A stretch of 64,000 nt of DNA from Nostoc sp. C052 (GCF_013393905.1 NZ_CP040272.1:4398001-4462000), one strand, 5' to 3'. Positions 8,101 to 16,418 are shown, counted from the first letter of the stretch. The notes: generated by a model from the letters alone, not told the origin. Numbers and translations are program-made.

Positions 8101-10373
8101 AACTCAATGAGACGAACTTCACCCAATTCTCCGGCTAAATCCAGTACCATTTGTTCAACTAAAGCAGGTTCTAATTGAAAACTAGTATTTTCAGTTAAAC
8201 GCTGAATAATTGACTTCGCATCAGCAGGTGAGAAGTTCCCCAACTTGTAAAGCACATTATTACTGAGAATGTCATTACCAATAATCTTGAGACTGGGCAA
8301 ATCATTGCACTCTAGCAAGTAATGGATGTAATCGACCCGCAGCGATAAGATAACTTTCACCGATAGAATATTCAGACACTCTCCTAGAAACTCAAAGAAT
8401 TGCTTTCTTTGTGTAGGTTCGGTGTAAACAAAGAAAAATTCCTCAAATTGATCGAAAATTAGCACTGTGCGGAGGTTGCGCTGTTCGTTTTCGCAAAGTT
8501 GAGTGATTAAGGAGTGGGGAGTTAGGAGTGAGGAGTTAGGAGTTTGAGTGTTTGAAGTGGATGAATCCAGTTCTGAGGTGGATGAATGAGATTCTAACTT
8601 CCCCTTGTCCCCTTCATCTCCCTCATCCCCCTTATCTCTCCTCAAAACCCTCCCCAATTCTTCCACCCAGTTGGTGTAAACGCGTATTACTACCGGCAAA
8701 TAATCTTGAGTACCGATTGCTTTATTCTTTAAAGCTGGTACAAGTCCCGCATTCACTAGCGAACTTTTGCCTACACCCGATTGCCCATAAATGACTATCA
8801 GCTTATAATCAGGGCGACCCATGCGTTCAATCAAACGTTCTACATCCAAGAGGCGACCAGATGCAGCAATTTCTGGAGCAATATTTCCTTGGGGAGAGTT
8901 TGAGCGCAATGTCTCGACAAATACCTGTTTTGTAGCTTCTAACCTACCCGCACCAATAAAAGCCCGCAAACCAAATTGCTGTTCAATAGAACGGCGTTGC
9001 TGTTTGATTTTGTATGCTTTGAGATATTCTTTCTGCTCAAAATAAAGCTGCTGTAAAAACCTGAGAATATCCAAATAAAGCCTGACATCTTCTAAGGGAT
9101 TACCCACATCCCTAGCAGTTTCTAAGCTAAGAGTTGCCTGTGTAATTTGACCTAAATGGTATTGAGAACGACCTAAAATAAACTGATATAAGCTCAAATC
9201 TTTTGATTCTAAAGCCTTTTTGGGAATATCAGATAAAACCTCTGATATATTGGCTGATTCCAGATTAGGAATTCCAACAAAAACTTCTAAGGCTTGCTTA
9301 ACTAACTGATTTGCTTTAACCCAGTTATTTTGAGCCAAAGCTACTTCAGCTAAAAAACCGTAATCTTTAGCTAATTCCCTTAGCTGGTTGTTAGCTTTAT
9401 GTACTAGTAAAGCTTGTTTAGAAAGACTAGACAAAATTTCCCATTTTTGCAAGTCTCGCAATATATCACCAAATTTCACTACTGAGTTGGCGATTAAATC
9501 TGGGCTTTTAAATTGGCCAACAAAATTTATATATTCCTGAACATAATACCATGTTCTATGCCAATCTTGACAATTTATATTTTTATGTTTAATAGCTTTG
9601 AGATAATAGCCAAAACTAATTTCACCAAGGATTTTTGCCTGTTTTTCTAAATTATGACTTTGCTGCCAAAGCTCTAAAGCTTTGTGATAATGCTCTAGCG
9701 CCGAATCTTTTTGATTATTTATCTGTTTAATAAAGCCTAATAAAGATTCTAAATTAGCTTGAATATCTAAATTATAAATATCTGGCTTGTTGATTAAATA
9801 TCTTTGCGCTGCTTCTAACTCATTTTCGAGTTGAAGATATATATCTACACTAAATTTTAAGTTATTCCTAAACCATTGATTAGCCATTTCGATGATAAAA
9901 GCGACTAATTCCTGTGTTGATATGGCAAAATTTCTCGTAGTTGCCCAACTTTCTAAATCAGGTGCAAGCTGTATTAGTTGCTTATAGATTTCATCGTCAA
10001 TCCACAACACTAAGGGAAAAGCAAAATTCTTGCGAAACTCTTCCCGCACCTGATTCGCGGAAGTTAATATCACAGACAAATTCTGCACTGATTCTAAACC
10101 CACAACCATCACACAGACTGGCATTTCTTCGCCGAATTCTTCCTGAATGGCAGTATAAAGAGTTCTGTTCGATTGCTGCACCGTCAAGATACGAATTTCA
10201 ACTTGACAAATTTCCCGCAGTCTGGAGATTAAGCGATCGCGCAAGCTACCATAATTACACCGTGCCAAAATCAGCTTAAACTGTCCCACAGAGGATTCAA
10301 TCGCCCAAGCTAATTGTGTCAGAGAGCGCTCGCTGTTTATATGGTTATCTTCTGATGGTTGCTGTGAACTCAT
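5196..10373 (-). CDS. STAND NTPase with TPR-like region and 14 WD40 repeats
   Basis: The 1725-residue protein starts with a cyanobacterial domain (about 16-150, LILARCNYGSLRDR) that resembles a P-loop NTPase fold without its Walker lysine. A helical TPR-like region (about 165-470) follows. The STAND/NACHT-type NTPase has Walker A GQSGVGKSS at 530-538 and Walker B LIFDQFEE at 638-645, then a winged-helix-like part to about 920. A single hydrophobic segment (950-970) precedes 14 WD40 units of 42 residues (about 1049-1640), enough for two seven-bladed propellers. Such proteins act as nucleotide-switched signalling hubs or in programmed death and defence. Two stretches (about 578-617 and 837-863) are translated repeat DNA. 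A P-loop ATPase gene lies 204 bp upstream on the same strand. Confidence 0.9.
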   Translation of the reverse strand: MSSQQPSEDNHINSERSLTQLAWAIESSVGQFKLILARCNYGSLRDRLISRLREICQVEIRILTVQQSNRTLYTAIQEEFGEEMPVCVMVVGLESVQNLSVILTSANQVREEFRKNFAFPLVLWIDDEIYKQLIQLAPDLESWATTRNFAISTQELVAFIIEMANQWFRNNLKFSVDIYLQLENELEAAQRYLINKPDIYNLDIQANLESLLGFIKQINNQKDSALEHYHKALELWQQSHNLEKQAKILGEISFGYYLKAIKHKNINCQDWHRTWYYVQEYINFVGQFKSPDLIANSVVKFGDILRDLQKWEILSSLSKQALLVHKANNQLRELAKDYGFLAEVALAQNNWVKANQLVKQALEVFVGIPNLESANISEVLSDIPKKALESKDLSLYQFILGRSQYHLGQITQATLSLETARDVGNPLEDVRLYLDILRFLQQLYFEQKEYLKAYKIKQQRRSIEQQFGLRAFIGAGRLEATKQVFVETLRSNSPQGNIAPEIAASGRLLDVERLIERMGRPDYKLIVIYGQSGVGKSSLVNAGLVPALKNKAIGTQDYLPVVIRVYTNWVEELGRVLRRDKGDEGDEGDKGKLESHSSTSELDSSTSNTQTPNSSLLTPHSLITQLCENEQRNLRTVLIFDQFEEFFFVYTEPTQRKQFFEFLGECLNILSVKVILSLRVDYIHYLLECNDLPSLKIIGNDILSNNVLYKLGNFSPADAKSIIQRLTENTSFQLEPALVEQMVLDLAGELGEVRLIELQIVGAQLQRENITTLAEYQKGGTKDELVKRYLDEVVHDCGEENQQAADILLYLLTDEKGTRPLKTRAELERDLLPYFLEIPPTPLKKGGFILSTPFLRGSPHTGGSETRVEQVSEISKLDLVLEIFVQSGLVVLLPENPADRYQLVHDYIAAFIRQQQEPKLKQVMAELEKEREQRKQSEAKLNRVLKRALFGSITAGLGFAVLAAATFQWAVEANVNQINAINNSSEVYFVSGKHADALIAALKAGSKLKHTLWAHHRSDISMLTVATLQQAVYLKPNERKENRAIEVNTLEGHSSAVRSLVYSPNGQQLASASYDNTIKIWDISSGKLLKSLTGHSKEVNSVAYSLNGQQLASASADKTIKIWDVNSGKLLKSLTGHSDAVKSVAYSRDGQQLASASADKTIKIWDISSGKLLKSLTGHSKEVNSVAYSLNGQQLASASADKTIKIWDVNSGQLLKTLTGHNDVVMSVVYSGDGQQLASASYDKTIKIWDISSGKLLKTLTDHSSSVFSVAYSRDGQQLASASDDNTIKIWDVNSSKLLKSLTGHSGRVYSVAYRRDGQQLASASWDKTIKIWNVSSGQPLKSLTGHSNGVNSVAYSRDGQQLASASDDKAIKIWNVSNGQLLKSLTGHSNRVISVAYSPNRQQLASASTDKTIKIWDVSSGQLLKTLNGHTSSVFSVAYSPNGQQLVSASRDNTIKIWDVSSGQLLKTLNGHSHWVINIAYSPNGQQLASASADNTIKIWDVNSGQLLKTLNGHSNWVINVAYSPNGQQLASASADNTIKIWDVSSGQLLKTFIGHSDAVRSVAYSRDGQQLASASRDKTIKIWDVSSGQLLKTLTGQTDRVNSIAYSPNGKQLASASDDKTIILWDLDFDNLLNSGCNLLNNYLIAHPEVLEELRSCQTRSRLVKAATVLVIQGEKLARNDDMNGAVEKFGKAQQWDNNLKFDSQARAKELANQAKGDKRTLP
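5480..7220 (-). repeat. 126-bp coding repeats of the WD40 region
   Basis: Fourteen direct repeats of 126 bp encode the WD40 blades. A stretch of about 150 bp at about 6739-6890 recurs without change 252 bp further on (about 6991-7142), a recent duplication of exactly two repeats. Blade surface positions differ while the core (GQQLASAS, TIKIWD) is constant. Confidence 0.9.
7783..7863. repeat. Palindromic repeat inserted in frame in the STAND gene
   Basis: The outer arms GATCCCCCC (7783-7791) and GGGGGGATC (7855-7863) enclose two 17-bp inner arms that pair perfectly (7803-7819 with 7835-7851). The insert is translated as IPPTPLKKGG and STPFLRGSPHTGG, which belong to no domain. It keeps the frame open. 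Confidence 0.8.
8515..8642. repeat. Heptamer-type repeats inside the STAND NTPase gene
   Basis: GGAGT/TAGGAGT-type units (8515-8545) and a run of CCTTGTCC, CATCTCC and CATCCCC units (8600-8640) code for a low-complexity loop (RRDKGDEGDEGDKGK, then a Ser/Thr-rich stretch). This loop lies between Walker A and Walker B. The same kinds of repeat are found in nearby intergenic DNA. Confidence 0.65.
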
Positions 10374-10435
10374 AGAGCTAATATGCTTTTGAGGTGCGAA
10401 TTTCTACCAGATATTTTGACGTTGAGTTAACATAT

Positions 10436-10554
10436 CCCGCCTTGCACTCAAGTGCAAGGCTAATAGCTGAAGTCCCCTGAAGTGGACTAGAAGCTATTAT
10501 TAGTCCTCTTGAGAGGACTTTAGCTATTAACCTCGGAATTTATTCCCAGGCGGG
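10436..10554. repeat. Large palindromic REP-like element
   Basis: The outer arms are CCCGCCT and AGGCGGG. Inside these, GCTAATAGCTGAAGTCC pairs roughly with GGACTTTAGCTATTA, and each half holds its own small hairpin. The left half is closely related to the repeat at 14525-14574. It fills most of the gap between the STAND and ATPase genes. Confidence 0.65.
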
Positions 10555-10577
10555 TGAGTGGGTAAGCGAAAGATACT

Positions 10578-11927
10578 TCATTGCAATTCACTCGCCTCTG
10601 CCAAAATGGGATTAACATCGAACCAAGATTCACCACCATCGCGGTATTCAAAGACAAATCGACTGCGGATCAGTTTTTGATATCCGTGGTCATCGCTCAC
10701 CTTTTTCCTTTCCTTAACGTGACGTAACAATTGCCACTCATTTTCAGAAATCGGTAACATAATTTCATTCCGCCGAGAACGAATCACTTGCTCTAAAGTT
10801 TCACGGGTTAGAGGAAGACTCATTTCTTCCATAATCCAGGTATTCAGCAGCCTCAGCACGTCCCGTACATGACCACCGCTCATTTTACATAACCGTTCGA
10901 GGCTAGCAGCACTATCAAAAATCTCAGTAACATTACTTAAACGCTCTTCTTCTAGCAAGTTAGGAAAAGCTCTCGCTAGTACCATCTGCTGCATAAGTGC
11001 CATTCCCTGTATATGATCACTGCCATCAGTTTTTTGTACAGGTACCATTGGTAACACTTTGGGATCTTCTGGGAAACGCTGAGTCAGCATTCCGTAATCG
11101 TTGGAAAATTTCAAAGCTAAGGGCATGGTGTAGAGTAGATGACAATTCAGCCTTGTTAAAAACTCACCTTGATCGACAAATAAATATTCTTGCTGCGGAC
11201 GACCCCAAGGTTTGGCGCGATTATCTATGCGGTCAAGATTATCGACAATTACCACCAGACCTTTTTTACCCTGCTGTTTGAGTTTAGCGATCGCAGGTTC
11301 TAATAATTCTTGATTAATCGCTTCCAGCAGTTTAGTTTTTTGTGGTGCTAAATACTGATTGAGTTTTTCTCGCAGCGTTGGGTCATTTTTCATCTTCGCG
11401 GTGATTTCACCAATCCCCACAGATAGAGAAAACTTATCTTTATCTGCGGATAAACCGACATCACCAAGCACCGGCAACTTAACTTTTCCCGCCGTCACCT
11501 CAGAGTTTAAGACCTTCCAAGCGCCTTGCAGCAACTCATTAAATTTGTTGGGTGTCTCCAGAGTAATTTTATCCAGACTTTGACTCACCCGCCGAGCGAT
11601 CGCCAGCAGCACATCAGCAATATCGACATCGGTCATTTCCAAGTCATCACTGGACTCAAAATAGACGACGTGGAAATCTAACTTTTCCAGTTCTGCCTGT
11701 AACCGTAATAGTTCTGTCGATTTACCACAACCAATATGCCCAGTAAATAAAGTACAAGTGGGTTCATTCGGCTTAAAAAAAGTAATTTTCTGCTTCAGCT
11801 TGCCAAGAATATCACCACCTCGTACCGAGGAAAAATCTATATAATACTTACCATCAGAGCTATTGTTGACAAACAGAGTTCTGCTGGGATCGCTAGCCTG
11901 ATAAAATTCCCGTAAATCTATGGACAT
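10578..11927 (-). CDS. P-loop ATPase of the AAA/STAND-like class
   Basis: This is a 449-residue protein counted from the ATG at 11927 (MSIDLREFYQ). A TTG 15 bases further upstream is also in frame, but nothing favours it. Walker A is GHIGCGKST (63-71) and Walker B LVVIVDNLDRI (224-234, D229). The C-terminal part is helical and includes the sensor-like segment MSGGHVRDVLRLLN, typical of AAA/ORC-like ATPases. No effector domain, signal peptide or membrane segment is evident. It is upstream of the WD40-STAND gene on the same strand, with 204 bp of palindromic repeat between. The two may form a signalling or conflict pair, but that is inference from neighbourhood. Confidence 0.8.
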   Translation of the reverse strand: MSIDLREFYQASDPSRTLFVNNSSDGKYYIDFSSVRGGDILGKLKQKITFFKPNEPTCTLFTGHIGCGKSTELLRLQAELEKLDFHVVYFESSDDLEMTDVDIADVLLAIARRVSQSLDKITLETPNKFNELLQGAWKVLNSEVTAGKVKLPVLGDVGLSADKDKFSLSVGIGEITAKMKNDPTLREKLNQYLAPQKTKLLEAINQELLEPAIAKLKQQGKKGLVVIVDNLDRIDNRAKPWGRPQQEYLFVDQGEFLTRLNCHLLYTMPLALKFSNDYGMLTQRFPEDPKVLPMVPVQKTDGSDHIQGMALMQQMVLARAFPNLLEEERLSNVTEIFDSAASLERLCKMSGGHVRDVLRLLNTWIMEEMSLPLTRETLEQVIRSRRNEIMLPISENEWQLLRHVKERKKVSDDHGYQKLIRSRFVFEYRDGGESWFDVNPILAEASELQ

Positions 11928-12035
11928 AACCTGGTAGTGCAATAATCTGGTATTGTCTTAACATATCCTGGGAGAAAAGGATAAAGTTACTTACATCATT
12001 GCAACTCACTATTTCGGAGAATTTTCGCTTTTACC

Positions 12036-12122
<87 letters not shown>

Positions 12123-12211
12123 AAGCTGTAAGTAATATTTAAGCTATCTGCAAAAACCGAGACTTTTTTTGATACTATTTAAGACCGGACTCTTTAAATA
12201 CTGATTGACGT

Positions 12212-13615
12212 ATGAGCAAAGGTACCCTGTTTGACAAAGTTTGGGACTTACACACCGTTGGTACACTTCCCTCAGGGCTGACGCAACTATTTATCGGGCT
12301 TCATCTAATTCACGAAGTCACCAGTCCCCAAGCCTTTGCTATGTTACGTGAGAGGGATTTGAAAGTACTGTTTCCAGAACGAACTGTGGCCACAGTCGAT
12401 CATATTGTGCCCACAGAAAATCAAGCGCGTCCCTTTGCCGATAGCTTGGCAGAGGAAATGATTCAAGCCCTGGAAAATAATTGTCAAGAAAATAACATAA
12501 CTTTTTACAATATTGGTTCTGGCAGTCAGGGTATAGTTCACGTCATCGCCCCAGAACTGGGAATTACCCAGCCGGGAATGACGATCGCTTGTGGAGATAG
12601 TCACACTTCCAGTCATGGGGCATTTGGTGCGATCGCATTTGGTATTGGAACTAGCCAAGTCCGCGATGTTCTCGCTTCCCAAACCCTCGCCCTTTCCAAA
12701 TTGAAAGTTCGCAAAATAGAAGTTAATGGCACTCTCAACCCAGGAGTTTACGCCAAAGATGTCATCCTGCATATCATCCGCACCCTTGGCGTGAAAGGTG
12801 GTGTGGGTTATGCTTACGAATTTGCAGGGACGACATTTGAGCAAATGAATATGGAAGAGAGGATGACTGTCTGCAATATGGCGATCGAAGGCGGTGCTAG
12901 ATGCGGCTACGTCAATCCCGATCGAGTCACCTACGATTACCTCAAAGGGAGAGATTTTGCACCCATTGATGCAGATTGGGATCAAGCAGTGGGCTGGTGG
13001 GAATCCATCAAGAGCGATGCTGATGCCCAGTACGATGATGTAGTAGTATTTGACGCCGCAGAAATACCTCCTACCGTTACTTGGGGGATTACTCCCGGTC
13101 AAGGTATCGGTGTCAATCAGTCAGTACCTCAGCCAGAAGAACTGCTGGAAGAAGACCGATTTATTGCCGAAGAAGCTTATCGCTACATGGATTTATATCC
13201 TGGTCAACCCATCAAGGGCACTAAAATAGATGTCTGCTTTATTGGTAGTTGCACCAACGGCAGAATTAGCGATTTACGAGAAGCGGCAAAAATCGCTAAA
13301 GGTCGCCACGTTGCAGAAGGAATCAAAGCCTTTGTTGTCCCTGGTTCTGAAAGAGTGAAGGAAGAAGCGGAAGCTGAAGGACTAGATAAAATCTTTCAGG
13401 AAGCCGGATTTGAGTGGCGGGAACCGGGATGTTCTATGTGCCTAGCCATGAACCCCGATAAGCTAGAAGGAAGACAAATCAGTGCCTCCTCCTCCAACCG
13501 CAACTTTAAAGGAAGACAAGGTTCCTCTTCTGGCCGGACATTGCTGATGAGTCCGGCAATGGTTGCCACTGCTGCCATCAAAGGCGAAGTTTCTGATGTG
13601 CGTGAGTTGCTGTAA
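12212..13615 (+). CDS. leuC: 3-isopropylmalate dehydratase, large subunit
   Basis: LeuC forms a heterodimer with LeuD and isomerises 2-isopropylmalate to 3-isopropylmalate in leucine synthesis. The 467-residue length is usual. The [4Fe-4S] ligands are present: C347 in GSCTNGR, and C407 and C410 in GCSMC. The aconitase signatures GDSHTSSHGAFG and SSNRNFKGRQG are intact. The ATG is in the normal position for MSKGTLFDKVWD. leuD follows on the same strand after 191 bp of heptamer repeats, an unusually large separation for these partner genes. Confidence 0.97.
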   Translation: MSKGTLFDKVWDLHTVGTLPSGLTQLFIGLHLIHEVTSPQAFAMLRERDLKVLFPERTVATVDHIVPTENQARPFADSLAEEMIQALENNCQENNITFYNIGSGSQGIVHVIAPELGITQPGMTIACGDSHTSSHGAFGAIAFGIGTSQVRDVLASQTLALSKLKVRKIEVNGTLNPGVYAKDVILHIIRTLGVKGGVGYAYEFAGTTFEQMNMEERMTVCNMAIEGGARCGYVNPDRVTYDYLKGRDFAPIDADWDQAVGWWESIKSDADAQYDDVVVFDAAEIPPTVTWGITPGQGIGVNQSVPQPEELLEEDRFIAEEAYRYMDLYPGQPIKGTKIDVCFIGSCTNGRISDLREAAKIAKGRHVAEGIKAFVVPGSERVKEEAEAEGLDKIFQEAGFEWREPGCSMCLAMNPDKLEGRQISASSSNRNFKGRQGSSSGRTLLMSPAMVATAAIKGEVSDVRELL

Positions 13616-13619
13616 CCTT

Positions 13620-13770
13620 GGGGATTAGGGAAGGTGGGGCCCCCTCTGGGGATAAGGGGTAATGGGGATTAGGGATTGAAAGTTTACCTATTACCATTAC
13701 CCATTCCCTATTCCCGACTCCCTCATCTTCCCCAGTCCCCAGTCCCCAGTCCCCAATCCCCAATCCCTTT
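13620..13770. repeat. STRR cluster between leuC and leuD
   Basis: The gap is nearly all short repeats. There is GGGGATTAGGG on the left, a GGGGCCCC palindrome and GGGGATAAGGGG in the middle, and consecutive CCCCAGT, CCCCAGT and CCCCAAT heptamers near 13733-13768. The purine-rich and pyrimidine-rich halves can pair, so a transcript through leuCD could form a hairpin here. Confidence 0.85.
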
Positions 13771-13806
13771 TTCAACAAACTGTCATTGAAATAATAGATA
13801 AAAATT

Positions 13807-14415
13807 ATGGTAAGTGAAGTTAAAACAGTTTCAGGGCGCGGTATACCGTTAGTGGGCAATGATATAGATACCGATCGCATCATTCCCGCGCGATATTTGA
13901 AAGCCGTTACCTTTGATGGCTTAGGCGAAGGCGCGTTTATTGATGATCGGAAAGCGCTTAAAGGTGAACATACCTTTGACCAACCCCAATACCAAGGGGC
14001 GAAAATTCTAATAGTCAATCGTAACTTTGGCTGTGGTTCATCAAGAGAACACGCACCCCAAGCGATCGCCAAATGGGGAATCCAAGCTTTAATCGGTGAA
14101 AGCTTCGCCGAAATCTTTTTTGGTAACTGTGTGGCAATGGGCATACCTTGTCTGACAGCCGATGCTGTTACAGTTAAACAACTGCAAGAGTTAGTCGCTG
14201 CCAATCCTCAAGCCGCCGTGACAGTAAATCTCGAAACCTTGCAAGTGCAAATTGATGATTACACCGCCCCAGTTGCGATCGGTGAAGGGACAAGAAGCAC
14301 ATTTATTTCTGGAACTTGGGATGCTTGCGGTCAGTTGGTGGCTAACACTGACCAAGTTCGGGCAACAGCTGCAAAATTACCTTATGTAGGTTGGGGCAAT
14401 TTAGCCGTAAGTTAG
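13807..14415 (+). CDS. leuD: 3-isopropylmalate dehydratase, small subunit
   Basis: LeuD supplies the swivel domain of isopropylmalate isomerase. The 202-residue protein shows the family motifs GRGIPLVGNDIDTDRIIPARYLK near the N-terminus, NFGCGSSREHAPQAI around residues 76-90, and FAEIFFGNC. Active-site residues of the substrate-recognition loop (GSSREHA) are present. It starts at an ATG 191 bp after leuC and is on the same strand. The pathway context is leucine biosynthesis. Confidence 0.96.
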   Translation: MVSEVKTVSGRGIPLVGNDIDTDRIIPARYLKAVTFDGLGEGAFIDDRKALKGEHTFDQPQYQGAKILIVNRNFGCGSSREHAPQAIAKWGIQALIGESFAEIFFGNCVAMGIPCLTADAVTVKQLQELVAANPQAAVTVNLETLQVQIDDYTAPVAIGEGTRSTFISGTWDACGQLVANTDQVRATAAKLPYVGWGNLAVS

Positions 14416-14524
14416 CGATATGTAGAAAATTCGTTTGTCTAGCTGCGATTTCTAACATACTGTTGGTCAATTCATGGTGGGTTTGACCCCTCACCCCTAA
14501 AACATTGGTTTGGCGTTGCTTTCC

Positions 14525-14574
14525 CGCCCTGAAATAAATTTCGGGCTAATAGCTCAAGTCCGTTGAAACGGACT
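14525..14574. repeat. Half copy of the REP-like palindrome
   Basis: It reads CCCGCCCTGAAATAAATTTCGGGCTAATAGCTCAAGTCC followed by a small CCGTTGAAACGG hairpin. It matches the left half of the element at 10436-10554 in layout and in the core GGCTAATAGCT-AAGTCC. It abuts the IS4-like fragment. Confidence 0.55.
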
Positions 14575-14587
14575 CAAATCAGAGTAA

Positions 14588-14728
14588 TCACTGTTGATAA
14601 TATTTTTGTTGAGCAAAAATAGCTGGAGTTAATAAAGCTTCTAATTTCTGAGAAATTGCCTCATTATCTATAGTAGGAGTATGATGTTTATGTGCGTGGT
14701 CAGAGTTTTGCTTTGGTCGCTTGGACAT
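14588..14728 (-). pseudogene. IS4-type transposase N-terminal remnant
   Basis: The 46 codons start at the ATG at 14728 (MSKRPKQNSDHAHKHH) and stop at TGA. The segment ISQKLEALLTPAIFAQQKYYQQ resembles the N-terminus of IS4-family transposases of Nostoc relatives (ALLTPAIFSQQAYYRQLG type). The catalytic DDE part is absent, so this is a truncated relic. I recognise the family from memory, and the match is short. Confidence 0.6.
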
Positions 14729-14859
14729 GGCGGTAAACCAAACTTTTCATTAACTCATTTAATAATTGAATTTACCTAACAATGTTGCCCACTTCTGATA
14801 AATTTATTCTGCCGTTACAATATCTTTTCGCTTTAAATTTTAACTTTCAAAAACTATTT

Positions 14860-14878
14860 GATAATGATAATCAAATAA
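14860..14878. promoter_or_regulatory. Candidate Fur (iron) box
   Basis: GATAATGATAATCAAATAA matches the first 14 of 19 positions of the canonical Fur box. It lies directly before a 35-bp palindrome, between two transposase relics. No intact iron-related gene follows, so it may be an orphan site or chance in AT-rich DNA. Confidence 0.35.
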
Positions 14879-14880
14879 TG

Positions 14881-14915
14881 GGGGAAGGATGCGAGCGTCG
14901 CTCGCATCCTTCCCC
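14881..14915. repeat. 35-bp palindrome
   Basis: GGGGAAGGATGCGAGCG is followed, after a single T, by its exact reverse complement. This gives a 17-bp stem with no real loop, so it would extrude as a cruciform or pair as a dimer. The T-run needed for a terminator is missing. Confidence 0.8.
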
Positions 14916-14994
14916 ACCCCCACGCACGATTATCATTTTTACTAAGACAATTTTGAGTATTTTAACTGATTGACAAAATGCGCTTTAGTTTAAC

Positions 14995-15620
14995 CTGTCA
15001 CGAGTGAGCGGATTGGGGAGAAAAAACTATACTTGCCTTTTACTGACCAGAAACAAAATTACCCTAATTTACAACCCGTGCTGACCAAGGCGATTGATTG
15101 GGAACTGATTCGTCAACAGTATGACCAAATGATTAAATATGCTACGGCGCTGCGATTAGGTACGGCGGAAGCAGATACGATTTTAAAACGGTTTAGTGCA
15201 AAAGCTCTGCAACATCCGACACAACGGGCATTGAATGAATTGGGTAGGGCGGTTAAAACTATTTTTCTGTGTCGTTACCTGCATTCGGAAGCTCTGCGGC
15301 GCGAAATTAATGAAGGGTTAAATGTGGTGGAGCAGTGGAATGGTGCCAATAGTTTTATTTTTTATGGCAAGAATAGTGAAATTGCAACTAACCGCTTAGA
15401 TGAGCAGGAGTTATCGGTGTTATGCCTGCATTTGTTGCAGATGTGCTTGGTCTATATTAATACCTTGATGATTCAAAAAGTTTTGGCTGACCCTGTATGG
15501 ATGAAACGAATGACAGCCGTAGATTTACGAGGACTAACGCCTTTGATTTGGGGTCATGTTAATCCTTATGGAACTTTTAAGTTGGATATGAACGAGCGGT
15601 TGGAGCTTGATGTGGCGTAA
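14995..15620 (+). pseudogene. Tn3-family transposase C-terminal remnant
   Basis: The open frame carries about 205 residues of the C-terminal end of a Tn3-family (DDE) transposase. Recognisable segments are DWELIRQQYDQMIKYATALRLGTAEADTILKRF, ALNELGRAVKTIFLCRYLHSEALRREINEGLNVVEQWN (catalytic Glu region) and LTPLIWGHVNPYGTF. A full enzyme has about 1000 residues, so roughly 800 are missing. Homology begins before any good start codon (a TTG at 15033 is the nearest), and a TAA lies just upstream. It is a dead fragment and no 38-bp Tn3 terminal repeat is evident nearby. Confidence 0.85.
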
Positions 15621-15807
15621 AAGTCAAAAAATTTTGATGTAATCTAGTCTGGGTAAAGGTTACAGCCGTCGCGTGGCGGCTGGTGACAGCTTCGCTACTT
15701 TTACCCCGTTAAGTAATATTTCACCAACGGTATCCGACTGCTTGCAGCAGTGGCGTTACCTCTGATATACTCATCCCCAAAATCTAAACATTTTTAGGAA
15801 AGCATCG

Positions 15808-16353
15808 ATGCTCTTTAAATCAGTAAAAAGTGCTGTGACGCATCAGCAGCGATCTGTACGAATCTCTCACTTATTGCCTATCCTCGCGCTCTTTATGATC
15901 GCTGGTCATGGTTCCGCAGATGCACAGACTACTGGTGTCCTGGTACAGGTCGTCAAAACTGTCCCTCGCCCTACGTTCTATTTTACCTTTCCTAGTAGTG
16001 CTTGCGGCTTCTCGACTCTTCTATTGACTTGGGGGAGTAGCACCACCAAAGATGGCATAGTAGTCAAAAACGAACTTTACAAATATGACTTTACAGACAT
16101 CTCCACGACCAATTCTGTGGTGACACCGGATGCGGTCAATGATATCTTCGCCGCTTCATATTCTGGGACTCCTACAGTTAGCCTTAGACCTTGTCAATTA
16201 TCGTTTATTCGAGCGTGGGACACAGGTGATACTAAAAGCGATGTGCCTTTAAAACAGGGTGTGCCGAATACCTTCCAGTGGGAAGCACTGGTTGGCGGTC
16301 AGAAGCTATCGGGATCGTTTTCCTCCACTTTAAATACCTTTGTTGCCCCTTGA
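15808..16353 (+). CDS. Secreted protein of unknown function, 181 aa
   Basis: The ATG at 15808 is preceded by a good AGGAAAG ribosome-binding site (15797-15803). A signal peptide (hydrophobic LLPILALFMIAGHGSADAQ, about 22-40) indicates export, with cleavage probably after ADA. The mature part is rich in Ser, Thr and Val with alternating hydrophobic residues, suggesting a beta-sandwich. It has two cysteines that could form a disulfide (C67 region and C160 region). I recognise no family. It follows transposon relics, so it may have come with them. A small hairpin at 16402-16418 lies downstream. Confidence 0.65.
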   Translation: MLFKSVKSAVTHQQRSVRISHLLPILALFMIAGHGSADAQTTGVLVQVVKTVPRPTFYFTFPSSACGFSTLLLTWGSSTTKDGIVVKNELYKYDFTDISTTNSVVTPDAVNDIFAASYSGTPTVSLRPCQLSFIRAWDTGDTKSDVPLKQGVPNTFQWEALVGGQKLSGSFSSTLNTFVAP

Positions 16354-16401
16354 ATGCCCCGGACTGGCAAGACTGTTAACATTGTCCAAAACTGGTTTCA
16401 T

Positions 16402-16418
16402 CCTGCTAGAGTAGCAGG
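16402..16418 (+). terminator. Possible weak terminator hairpin
   Basis: CCTGCTA-GAG-TAGCAGG forms a 7-bp stem 49 bases after the stop of the secreted-protein gene. Only a short T-containing stretch follows (tactttcctt), so termination strength is doubtful. Confidence 0.35.

Noticed and set aside
12344..13102. Long minus-strand frame (252 codons) inside leuC
   Set aside because: It is antisense to a certain gene with conserved catalytic cysteines.
13578..14204. Minus-strand frame across the leuC-leuD gap and leuD
   Set aside because: It is antisense to leuD and includes translated heptamer repeats.
14782..14973. Plus-strand 63-codon frame
   Set aside because: It consists of AT-rich DNA and the 35-bp palindrome, with no coding character.
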